A stretch of 64,000 bases of DNA from contig QJZR01000017.1 of the NCBI GenBank assembly GCA_003246625.1, positions 248,001 through 312,000 of the forward strand, read 5' to 3'. This document shows, in pieces, positions 38,559 to 45,812 of the stretch. Each line of letters opens with the position of its first letter. The stretch's first letter is position 1. The translations under genes and the position numbers were made by a program. The notes under the pieces were generated by a model. That model searched no databases. It saw nothing but the letters and a program-made list of their open reading frames with translations, and was not told where the DNA came from. The stretch comes from Alphaproteobacteria bacterium (lineage in GTDB: Bacteria; Pseudomonadota; Alphaproteobacteria; Rhodospirillales; Rhodospirillaceae).

Positions 38559-39458
38559 ATGCACATTCCAAACGAGATGCTGGACGGAACGGTCTGCCCC
38601 GTCAGCGCCGCCGTGGCCGTCGCGGGCATCGCGGTGGCGGCCCGTTTCGCCGCCAAGGCCGCCCAAAAACCCGACGCCTTGCGCTTCGCCGCCATCGCCG
38701 CCCTTATCTTCGCCGGACAGATGATCAATTTCCCCGTGCAGGACGGCACCTCGGGGCATTTGCTGGGCGGGGTTCTCGCCTCGGCGACCCTGGGCATCCC
38801 GTTCGGGATTCTCGCCCTGGCCCTGGTGGTCACGGTGCAGTCGCTGGTTTTCGCCGACGGCGGCCTGCTGGTGCTGGGGGCCAACCTCTTCAACATGGCC
38901 CTGCTGGGCGCCGGGGTCGGCGGCTTGCTGCACGCGTTCTTCCTGAAGCGGCGGGTCGAAGGCAACCTGGCCCTGATGCTGGCGGGCTGGGTTTCGATCC
39001 TGCTGGCCGCGTCGGCATGCAGCCTTGAACTGGCGGCAAGCGGCACCATCGCCGCGGGCAAGGTTCTGCCCGCCATGCTGGGCGTCCACGCGCTGATCGG
39101 CCTGGGCGAGGCGGCGGTCACCCTGGTCCTGGTCCGCCTGTTCGACAGCAAGCCCGCGACCACGGGACAGTGGACCTACGCCGCGCCGGGCCTGGGCGCG
39201 CTGTTGACCGCCGTGGTGTTGAGCCCGTTCGCCAGCAGTTATCCCGACGGATTGGAGTGGGTGGCGGAACGCTATGGCTTCCTCAAGGAAGGCGCGCCGC
39301 TGTTCGTCGCGCCGCTGCCCGATTACACCGTCCCCGCGATGGGCGAGGGCGCGGTTTCCACCGCGCTGGCCGGTTTGGCGGGGGTGGCCCTGGTCGCCCT
39401 GCTGGGGATGGCCTTGGCGCGGCTTCTGCTGAGAGCGCGGCCGCAGGCCGCCCTGTAA
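38559..39458 (+). CDS. cbiM: CbiM cobalt/nickel ECF transporter S component fused to PDGLE domain
   Basis: This is a 299-residue membrane protein. The N-terminal MHIPNEML keeps the Met-His that binds metal in CbiM/NikM. Six to seven hydrophobic helices run to residue 205. The C-terminal part carries SSYPDGLEWVAERYGF, the PDGLE (CbiN/NikN-like) domain, and a last helix. No cbiQ or cbiO energy module is in the window. ATG 38559 follows AGGAGAG. Its closeness to cbiX and cob genes points to cobalt rather than nickel, but specificity is not proved. Confidence 0.85.
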   Translation: MHIPNEMLDGTVCPVSAAVAVAGIAVAARFAAKAAQKPDALRFAAIAALIFAGQMINFPVQDGTSGHLLGGVLASATLGIPFGILALALVVTVQSLVFADGGLLVLGANLFNMALLGAGVGGLLHAFFLKRRVEGNLALMLAGWVSILLAASACSLELAASGTIAAGKVLPAMLGVHALIGLGEAAVTLVLVRLFDSKPATTGQWTYAAPGLGALLTAVVLSPFASSYPDGLEWVAERYGFLKEGAPLFVAPLPDYTVPAMGEGAVSTALAGLAGVALVALLGMALARLLLRARPQAAL

Positions 39459-39486
39459 CGGAACCACGGCCGAGGAGGAACGCACG

Positions 39487-39918
39487 GTGTCTGAAGAGGA
39501 AGCGCGGAACGACTATTGTTTCGCCTGCGGCAAGGCCAACCCGATCGGCTTGAAGCTGACCTTCCGCGAGATGGAGGACGGACGCTACGTCTCGATCTTC
39601 ACCCCGGGGCCGGAGCATCAAAGCTATGAAGGCGCCCTGCACGGCGGCATCATCGGCACGGTGCTGGACGAGGTGATGGGCCGGGTGCACTGCAAACGCG
39701 GCCTGAAGGTGGTGACCGCGCGCATGGAAACCCGCTATCGCCACCCCACCCCGGTGGGGCAGGCGCTGACCGTCAGCGGCTGGCAGGTGAAGACGCGCGG
39801 CAAGCTGATCGAAATGGCGGGCAGCGTCGCCCTGCCCGACGGCACGGTCACGGCGGAGGCGACGGCAACCATGCTGGTGATCGGCGGCATCGACCCCGCC
39901 GAATTCCAGGACGATTGA
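39487..39918 (+). CDS. PaaI-family hotdog thioesterase
   Basis: This is a 143-residue single hotdog-fold protein. YCFACGKANPIGLKLTF at the N-terminus and HGGIIGTVLDEVMGRV (HGG...D/E) are typical of PaaI-like acyl-CoA thioesterases. The start is a GTG at 39487 behind AGGAGGAACGCAC. The substrate is unknown. It has no clear link to the cobalt genes around it. Confidence 0.82.
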   Translation: MSEEEARNDYCFACGKANPIGLKLTFREMEDGRYVSIFTPGPEHQSYEGALHGGIIGTVLDEVMGRVHCKRGLKVVTARMETRYRHPTPVGQALTVSGWQVKTRGKLIEMAGSVALPDGTVTAEATATMLVIGGIDPAEFQDD

Positions 39919-40110
39919 CCGCTTCCTGTAAAAACGTCGCGGAGGGACTCGGTCCCTCCGCACCTCCGATTCCTTTCGGTTTTTGCGCGCGGCGCGACGG
40001 TCGATTTCCGCTAAGGCAGTGAAAAGCCTAAGATAATGGGATCGAAGGGTCCGCGACCCTTCGCGGGTCCGGGCGGCGCCCGGCCTAGTTTTTCCCAACC
40101 CGCAACTTCA
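39919..40110. repeat. Intergenic palindromic repeat, copy 8
   Basis: The 305 bases to the next gene hold GCGGAGGGACTCGGTCCCTCCGC, GGTTTTTGCGCGCGGCGCGACGG-like sequence, and GGGTCCGCGACCCTTCGCGGGTCCGGGCGGCGCCCGG with an internal ATG reading MGSKGPRPFAG. The remainder (40111-40223) has no feature I recognise beyond the RBS region of the next gene. Confidence 0.75.
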
Positions 40111-40223
40111 TTCGAAGTTGAATCCCCGCCGCAACGGCGTAGACTCGTTGCGCGGGCGAACCCGATTCGCCCCAGATTCTTCAATCCGCGCAACGAGTCG
40201 CGGTTTCCCTGGAGAAACGGGCG

Positions 40224-40883
40224 ATGGCCAACAAGGTTTCCTATACCGTGCCCTGCGGCGCCGCCTTCCGCGACGCGGTGACCGCCCTAGCCCAATCGCG
40301 CGGGGTCAACGCCGGGGATCTGGCGCGCTCCATTCTGCTGGCCCTGCCCGCCTCCGTCGTCGACGCCGCCGCCGATCCCGGCGAGCCGGGGCGCGAGGAC
40401 CGCGAGACGGTGGTCCTGAAATCCGGCCCCGCCGCCGGGCGGCCCTGGCGGCGCAAGCCCCGTTTGCAGGTGCGGATGGCGGCGGGGGAAACCCCGGCCC
40501 GCCTGCGCCGCGCCCTGGGCCTGGCCCTGGCCCTGGCCGAGGGACGCCTGGCGCTCGACCTCGACGACCCCGGACGGCCGCGCGTCGACGCCGAAACCCT
40601 GGCCGCCGCCGAACGCGCCCGCACCCTCGCCGACGAAAACGAACGCCTGCGCGCGGTGGTCGCCGCGCTCTCCTTCGTGCCGCTGCCCCACGGCGTGCGC
40701 ACCCGCGAGGAGGCGCTGCACATCCTGGGCTTTCCCCCGGGGGTCAAGCCTTCGTCCAGCACCGTGCGCGGCCGCTTCCGCAGCCTCGCCACCATCCACC
40801 ACCCGGACAGCCCCTATGGCAGCCACGAACGGATGAGCCAGCTGAACGCCGCCATCGGACTCCTGCGCGACTTCGGGGGGTGA
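40224..40883 (+). CDS. J-domain protein with novel N-terminal region
   Basis: This is a 219-residue protein. The last 65 residues form a J-domain: TREEALHILGFPPG, helix II with RGRFRSLATIHHPD (the HPD that stimulates DnaK), then SQLNAAIGLLR. The first 40 residues (VSYTVPCGAAFRDAVTALAQSRGVNAGDLA) resemble a ribbon-helix-helix style segment. The middle is Arg/Ala-rich. I do not recognise the full-length family. It probably recruits DnaK to a specific target. It converges with cobM. Confidence 0.7.
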   Translation: MANKVSYTVPCGAAFRDAVTALAQSRGVNAGDLARSILLALPASVVDAAADPGEPGREDRETVVLKSGPAAGRPWRRKPRLQVRMAAGETPARLRRALGLALALAEGRLALDLDDPGRPRVDAETLAAAERARTLADENERLRAVVAALSFVPLPHGVRTREEALHILGFPPGVKPSSSTVRGRFRSLATIHHPDSPYGSHERMSQLNAAIGLLRDFGG

Positions 40884-41057
40884 AACCCGGGGCAGGGGCT
40901 CCGCCCCTGGACCCCGCCGGAGGACCAAGGGCCCTCCGGACCTCCCGGACCTGTTCGAAGAAAAAGGGCCCCCGCAAGGGAGGCCCTTTTTTCTTCGAAT
41001 ACGCATGGGGTCTGGGGCCCAAGGCCCCAGCGGGTCCGGGCAGCGCCCGGCCGGGTT
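40884..41057. repeat. Intergenic palindromic repeat, copy 9
   Basis: This is nearly the same as copy 1 at 2703-2879: CAGGGGCTCCGCCCCTGG after the first stop codon, the central TTCGAAGAAAAAGGGCC terminator, CATGGGGTCTGGGGCC, and CCGGGCGCTGCCCGG (minus strand) reaching the cobM stop codon. Confidence 0.85.
40954..41000. terminator. Bidirectional rho-independent terminator
   Basis: AAAAAGGGCC pairs with GGCCCTTTTTT, enclosed in TTCGAAG/CTTCGAA, as at 2771-2817. It separates the convergent J-domain gene and cobM. Confidence 0.85.
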
Positions 41058-41825
41058 TCACTCCGGCTTGGCGTCGCGGGTGCCGGTGGTGAAGTTGCGG
41101 TCGTAGAGTTTGCTGTCGGGGTATTCGACCTGTTCGGCCAGCGCCCATCCGACCAGGACCAGGGCAGTCATCTTGATGCCCGAGGCGGCGACTTTTTCCT
41201 CGATGTCGGCCAGGGTGCCGCGGATGATTTTCTCGTCCGGCCAGGTGACGCGATAGGCGACGACGCAGGGGCAGTCGGCGCCATAGATCGGCGAGAGTTC
41301 GGTGACGATCTCCCGCACGTTGGAGGCGGACAGGTGGATGGCCAGCGTCGCCTTGGTCTTGCCGATGGTGGCCAGGTCCTGGCCCTCCGGCATCGGCGAG
41401 GTACGGACGTTGGTGCGGGTCAGCACGATGGTCTGGCTGATCGTGGGCAGGGTGAACTGCCGCTTGAGAGCCGCCGACGCGCCGCAATAGGCGGGCACGC
41501 CCGGCGTCACGTCGTAATCGATGCCGAGAACGTCCAGGCGGCGCATCTGTTCGTCGATGGCGCCGAACAGCGAGGGATCGCCGGTATGGACGCGGGCGAC
41601 GTCCTGGCCCTTGTCGTGGGCGGCCTTCATTTCGGCGACGATCTCGTCCAGGTTCATCGTCGCGGTGTCGAGGACGCGGGCGCCCTCAGGAGCGACGGCC
41701 ACCACCTCGCGCGGCACCAGCGAGCCGGCGTACAGGCAGACCGGGCAGGAGCGGATCAGATTCTGGCCGCGCACGGTGATCAGGTCGGGGGCACCGGGAC
41801 CGGCGCCGATGAAATGGACGGTCAT
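41058..41825 (-). CDS. cobM: Precorrin-4 / cobalt-precorrin-4 C11-methyltransferase
   Basis: This is a 255-residue SAM-dependent corrin methyltransferase (CobM/CbiF). VHFIGAGPGAPDLITVRG is the family opening, HTGDPSLFGAIDEQ the SAM/substrate loop, and VTPGVPAYCGASAAL the third motif. It methylates C11 of the ring. ATG 41825 follows GGGAGA. It is transcribed away from cbiX, so it may share a divergent control region with the rest of the cob set. Confidence 0.93.
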   Translation of the reverse strand: MTVHFIGAGPGAPDLITVRGQNLIRSCPVCLYAGSLVPREVVAVAPEGARVLDTATMNLDEIVAEMKAAHDKGQDVARVHTGDPSLFGAIDEQMRRLDVLGIDYDVTPGVPAYCGASAALKRQFTLPTISQTIVLTRTNVRTSPMPEGQDLATIGKTKATLAIHLSASNVREIVTELSPIYGADCPCVVAYRVTWPDEKIIRGTLADIEEKVAASGIKMTALVLVGWALAEQVEYPDSKLYDRNFTTGTRDAKPE

Positions 41826-41982
41826 GAAATTCTCCCTGCATGAAGGCCAGGCCAAGGTTCGTGCTTATAATCCGGCGGGGTTCCCCTGTCAGCGGAAAAC
41901 CTGCCCCGTGCCGAAAACGCTTGTGAAGCGGCGGACCTTGAGAATAGGTTTGCGGCGCGATGCGGTCTTCCGTTACCTTCCC

Positions 41983-41995
41983 GTTACATTGTAAC
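41983..41995. promoter_or_regulatory. Palindrome GTTACATTGTAAC between cobM and cbiX
   Basis: This 13-bp inverted repeat (GTTAC-ATT-GTAAC) lies 20 bases upstream of the cbiX start and in the divergent cobM/cbiX control region. The shape resembles Zur/Fur-type boxes (GTTAT-type half sites). A metal-responsive operator is possible, but no regulator is shown. Confidence 0.4.
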
Positions 41996-42015
41996 CCGCC
42001 GATACCGGAGCAGCC

Positions 42016-43167
42016 ATGTCCGAACAACCCGCCATCCTGATTTGCAGCCACGGCAGCCGCGACGCCCGCGCGGTCGCGGAATTCGGCCTGGTGGAGCATG
42101 CCCTGAAGCATCGCTTCGCGGGACGCGCGGTGGCCAGCGGCTATCTGGAATTCGCCCGGCCCAGCATCGCCGAATCCCTGGCCGCGCTGGCCAAGGGCGG
42201 CGCGAAGGAAATCTGGGCCCTGCCCGGCATGCTGTTCGCCGCGATGCACATGAAGACCGACATCCCCGAGGAACTGGACGCCTTCTCCCGCAAGCATCCG
42301 GACGTCGCCTTGCGCTTCGGCGCCGAACTGGGGCTGGACTGGCGGATGCTGGAGGCGGCGAAGGATCGCATCGAAACCGCCGTCGCCGCGGCGGACAAGA
42401 CGATGGGCGAAGTGCCGCGCAGGGAGACGCTGCTGGTGGTGGTCGGACGCGGCACCAGCGACCCCGATGCCAACGGCAACATCGCCAAGGTGGCCCGCAT
42501 GCTGTGGGACGTGATGGGCTTCGGCTGGGTGGAAACCGGCTTTTCCGGCCTGGCGCACCCCACCGCCGACGTGGTGATGCTGCGCGAATTGCAAAGAGAC
42601 GCTTTCCGCCGCGTCCTGGTCTTCCCATATTTCCTGTTCACCGGCATCCTGGTCGACCGGATTTACGACTGGGCGGACGCGGTGGCGGATCGTTTCCCCG
42701 AAACGCAGGTGGTCAAGGTTCCCTATCTCAAGGACCACCCGCGGGTGATCGACACCTTCGTGGAACGCCTGCGCGACATCGAACGCGATGACGCGGGGGC
42801 GTCCGACCGCCTCGCCGCCTATCGCGACTGGAAGGCCGCCGGAGAACCCCTGGAAGGAGAACCCTGGATGAAGAAAGCGTTCGATCATCACCACGATCAC
42901 GACCATGGCGAGGGCTGCTGCGGCGGCCATGGCCACGAGCACCATCACCACCACGACGAGCACGAATGTTGCGGCGGTCACGGCCACCATCACGGCGACG
43001 AGCATGAGTGCTGCGGCGGTCACGGCCACGACCACGACGACGAGCACGAGTGCTGCGGTGGTCACGGCCACGACCACGGCGACGAGCACGAATGCTGCGG
43101 CGGCCACGGCCACCACGACGACGAGCCCGGCCACGGCGGCTGCGGCTGCGGCGGCAAGCATCGCTGA
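42016..43167 (+). CDS. cbiX: Sirohydrochlorin cobaltochelatase CbiX with His/Cys-rich tail
   Basis: This is a 383-residue protein. The core (1-285) has two chelatase modules, with CSHGSRDARAVAEF at the N-terminus (catalytic His) and VVGRGTSDPDANGNIAKVARML in the second half. It inserts cobalt into sirohydrochlorin, the early step of the anaerobic B12 route. The last 95 residues are a metal-binding tail: HHHDHDHGEGCCGG, then four tandem units of DEHECCGGHGH plus HHG/DHD, ending GGCGCGGKHR. His-rich tails are known in CbiX proteins, but this Cys-Cys repeat is unusually regular. Confidence 0.92.
   Translation: MSEQPAILICSHGSRDARAVAEFGLVEHALKHRFAGRAVASGYLEFARPSIAESLAALAKGGAKEIWALPGMLFAAMHMKTDIPEELDAFSRKHPDVALRFGAELGLDWRMLEAAKDRIETAVAAADKTMGEVPRRETLLVVVGRGTSDPDANGNIAKVARMLWDVMGFGWVETGFSGLAHPTADVVMLRELQRDAFRRVLVFPYFLFTGILVDRIYDWADAVADRFPETQVVKVPYLKDHPRVIDTFVERLRDIERDDAGASDRLAAYRDWKAAGEPLEGEPWMKKAFDHHHDHDHGEGCCGGHGHEHHHHHDEHECCGGHGHHHGDEHECCGGHGHDHDDEHECCGGHGHDHGDEHECCGGHGHHDDEPGHGGCGCGGKHR
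42955..43119 (+). repeat. Tandem 42-bp repeat coding the CbiX metal tail
   Basis: Four units (three of 42 bases, the last of 39) each encode DEHECCGGHGH plus two or three of H, D and G. Units start at 42955, 42997, 43039 and 43081. Third-base differences between units show they are not a fresh duplication. Slippage between units could change the length of the tail. Confidence 0.9.
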
Positions 43168-43238
43168 ACCTTGAAGACCCTGCCGGGTCCGCGCCGCGGA
43201 CCCGGCCAAATTATGTCCGAGTGACGGAGGGAGAGACC

Positions 43239-43892
43239 ATGAAGTTCGATTACATCACAGACCCGGACGAGATCTATCGCCGCTCGTTCGCCATCATCGA
43301 ACGGGAAAGCGATCTCTCCCAGGTTCCCACGGATTTGAAGTCGACGGTGATCCGCATGGTGCACGCCAGCGGCGACACCGCCCTCGCCCGCGACATCGCC
43401 TTCTCGGCGGATGCGGCGGCGGCGGGCAAGGCGGCGATCAACGCGGGCGCGACGATCTTCACCGACGTCGAAATGGTCGGCCACGGACTGCACCGTCCCT
43501 ATCTGCTGGAAGGCGCCGAAGTCGTCACCCTGATCAAGCACCCCGACATCGCGGCGGCGGCGAAGCGCCTGGCCACCACCCGCGCGGCGGCGGCGGTGGA
43601 CCTGTGGGGCGACAAGCTGGCGGGGGCGATCGTCGCCATCGGCAACGCACCGACCGCTCTCTTCCGCCTGCTCGAAGTGATGTCCGAGGGCGGGCCGAAA
43701 CCGGCGCTGATCGTCGGCATGCCGGTGGGCTTCGTCGGCGCGGCGGAATCGAAGGAAGCGCTGATTTCGCATTCCTGCGGCGTGCCCTACATCACGGTGC
43801 GCGGACGGCGCGGCGGCAGCCCGTTGGCGGTGGCCGCCCTAAACGCCCTGGCCATCGCCGCCAAGGCGGAGCGGGAAGGCGCGGGAAAATGA
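43239..43892 (+). CDS. cobH: Precorrin-8X / cobalt-precorrin-8 methylmutase
   Basis: This is a 217-residue enzyme (CobH/CbiC) that moves a methyl group from C11 to C12. The catalytic His is in VIRMVHASGD. AINAGATIFTDVEMVGHGL, IGNAPTALFRLLE and MPVGFVGAAESKEAL are typical. ATG 43239 follows GGAGGGAG. It overlaps cobL by four bases (ATGA). Confidence 0.94.
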   Translation: MKFDYITDPDEIYRRSFAIIERESDLSQVPTDLKSTVIRMVHASGDTALARDIAFSADAAAAGKAAINAGATIFTDVEMVGHGLHRPYLLEGAEVVTLIKHPDIAAAAKRLATTRAAAAVDLWGDKLAGAIVAIGNAPTALFRLLEVMSEGGPKPALIVGMPVGFVGAAESKEALISHSCGVPYITVRGRRGGSPLAVAALNALAIAAKAEREGAGK

Positions 43893-45112
43893 GCGAGGAC
43901 GGACCCACCGCTCCCTGGCTGACGGTAATCGGACTGGGCGAGGACGGCCTCTCTGGCCTTTCCGCCGCGGCGCGCGGCGCGCTCGACGCCGCCGAGATGG
44001 TGGTCGGCGCGCGGCGCCTGTTGCAGATGGTGCCGGAAGGCGCCGCGCAGCGGGTGCTGTGGGCGGGCCTGGACGGCACCCTGGACGCCATCCGCGCGGC
44101 GCGCGGCAGCCGCGTCGTGGTGCTGGCCAGCGGCAACCCGATGTGGTTCGGCGTCGGCTCCACCCTTTACCGCAGTTTCGACCCGCGCGAGATCGTGATC
44201 TTCCCCGCGCCCAGCGCCTTCTCCCTGGCCTGTTCGCGGATGGGCTGGTCGATGCAGGAAGCGACGGCGATTTCCGCGCACGCCTTCCCGCTGGAACAGA
44301 TCGGCCGTCACCTTTTCCCCGGCAAACGGCTGGTGGTTCTGTCCCGCGACGGCGAAACCCCGGCGGGATTGGCCGCCTTCCTGACCGAACGCGGTTTCGG
44401 CGCCAGCGAACTCACGGTATTCGAGGCGATGGGCGGCCCGCGCGAGCGGGTCTTCGGCGGGCTGGCCGAGGGCTGGCCGCATCCCCCCGCCGATTCCCTC
44501 AACACCGTGGCGATCCGGGTCCTGCCCGGAGCGGAGGCGCGGATCCTCGGCCTTGCCCCCGGGCTGCCCGACGACGCCTATCTGCACGACGGCATGCTGA
44601 CCAAGCGGGAAATCCGCGCGATCACCCTGTCCGCCCTCTCCCCCCGCCCCGGCGAGACCCTGTGGGACATCGGCGCGGGCAACGGCTCGATCTCCATCGA
44701 ATGGCTGCGCCTCAACCCCACCGGCCGCGCCGTGGCGGTGGAGCGCGACCCCAACCGCGCGCAAGTCTTGCGCATCAACGCCAACCGCCTGGGCGCGCCG
44801 ACCGTCGAAATCGTCGAGGACACCGCGCCCGAGGTGCTGGACCGGCTGGCCGGCGACCCCGCCGCCATCTTCATCGGCGGCGGCCTGACCTCGGGCGACA
44901 CCCTGGACGCCTGCTGGGACCGCCTGCCCCGGGGCGGGCGCCTGGTGGTCAACGTCGTCGCCCTGGAATCCGCCGCCCTGCTGTTCGAATTTCAGAAACG
45001 GCGCGGCGGCACGTTGACACAGCTTGCGATAGCGCGTAATGCCCCGGTCGGCTCCATGACCAAGTTCGAACCCATGGCGCCGGTGATCCAGTATGCCGGA
45101 GTGAAAACGTGA
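43889..45112 (+). CDS. cobL: Precorrin-6B C5,15-methyltransferase (decarboxylating), CbiE-CbiT fusion
   Basis: This is a 407-residue two-domain enzyme. Residues 1-205 are the CbiE-type methyltransferase (LTVIGLGEDGLSGLSAAARG, ASGNPMWFGVGS). Residues 215-405 are the CbiT-type one (TKREIRAITLSALSPRPG, LWDIGAGNGSISIEWLR, IFIGGGLT). Together they methylate C5 and C15 and decarboxylate the C12 acetate. It overlaps cobH and cobI by four bases each, so translation is coupled. Confidence 0.95.
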   Translation: MSEDGPTAPWLTVIGLGEDGLSGLSAAARGALDAAEMVVGARRLLQMVPEGAAQRVLWAGLDGTLDAIRAARGSRVVVLASGNPMWFGVGSTLYRSFDPREIVIFPAPSAFSLACSRMGWSMQEATAISAHAFPLEQIGRHLFPGKRLVVLSRDGETPAGLAAFLTERGFGASELTVFEAMGGPRERVFGGLAEGWPHPPADSLNTVAIRVLPGAEARILGLAPGLPDDAYLHDGMLTKREIRAITLSALSPRPGETLWDIGAGNGSISIEWLRLNPTGRAVAVERDPNRAQVLRINANRLGAPTVEIVEDTAPEVLDRLAGDPAAIFIGGGLTSGDTLDACWDRLPRGGRLVVNVVALESAALLFEFQKRRGGTLTQLAIARNAPVGSMTKFEPMAPVIQYAGVKT

Positions 45113-45804
45113 CCGGAAAAGTCTATGGCCTGGGGCTCGGCCCCGGAGATTCCGAACTGGTGACGGTAAAGGCGGCGCGGCTGATCGGCGCGACGCCGGT
45201 GGTCGCCTATCCCCGCACCCAGCACGGCGACAGCTTCGTCCGCGAAATCGCCGCCCCCTACGTGCCCGCGACCGCGATCGAGCTTCCCCTCGACACGCCG
45301 ATGGCGATCGACACCGCCATCGCCCAGGCGAAGTACGACGAACACGCCGAACTGGTCGCAGCGCACCTGGAGGCGGACCGCGACGTGGTCCTGCTGTGCG
45401 AGGGCGACCCCTTCGTCTTCGGCAGTTTCATGTACATCTACGACCGGCTGGCCGACCGCTACGAGGTCGAGGTGGTGCCCGGCGTGTCGTCGATCACCGC
45501 CTGCGCGGCGGCGGCGGGGCTGCCCCTGGCCGGGCGCGAGGACATCCTGACCATCCTGCCCGCCACCCTGCCGGAAGCGGTGCTGGAACGCGAACTGGCG
45601 CAGACCTCCGCCGCGGTGGTGATGAAGATCGGCCGCCACCTCGACAAGGTGCGCCGGGTGATCGACCGCCTGGGGGCCACCGGCGGCGCCACCTATGTCG
45701 AACGCGCCCTCAACCCCTCGCAACGGGTGGTGCCGCTGGCCCGCCTGACCGATGCCGAGGCCCCCTATTTCTCGGTGATTCTCGTTTTCCGCGACACGGA
45801 CTGA
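45109..45804 (+). CDS. cobI: Precorrin-2 / cobalt-precorrin-2 C20-methyltransferase
   Basis: This is a 231-residue SAM-dependent enzyme (CobI/CbiL). It shows GLGLGPGDSELVTVKAARLI, LCEGDPFVFGSFMYIYDRL and EVVPGVSSITACAAAAGLPL. It starts with GTG in the GTGA overlap with cobL. It methylates C20 of the ring early in the pathway. Confidence 0.94.
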   Translation: MTGKVYGLGLGPGDSELVTVKAARLIGATPVVAYPRTQHGDSFVREIAAPYVPATAIELPLDTPMAIDTAIAQAKYDEHAELVAAHLEADRDVVLLCEGDPFVFGSFMYIYDRLADRYEVEVVPGVSSITACAAAAGLPLAGREDILTILPATLPEAVLERELAQTSAAVVMKIGRHLDKVRRVIDRLGATGGATYVERALNPSQRVVPLARLTDAEAPYFSVILVFRDTD

Positions 45805-45812
45805 TCCTTCCC

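Noticed and set aside
42955-43119. CRISPR-like direct repeats
   Set aside because: The repeats have no spacers and encode the CbiX tail in frame.
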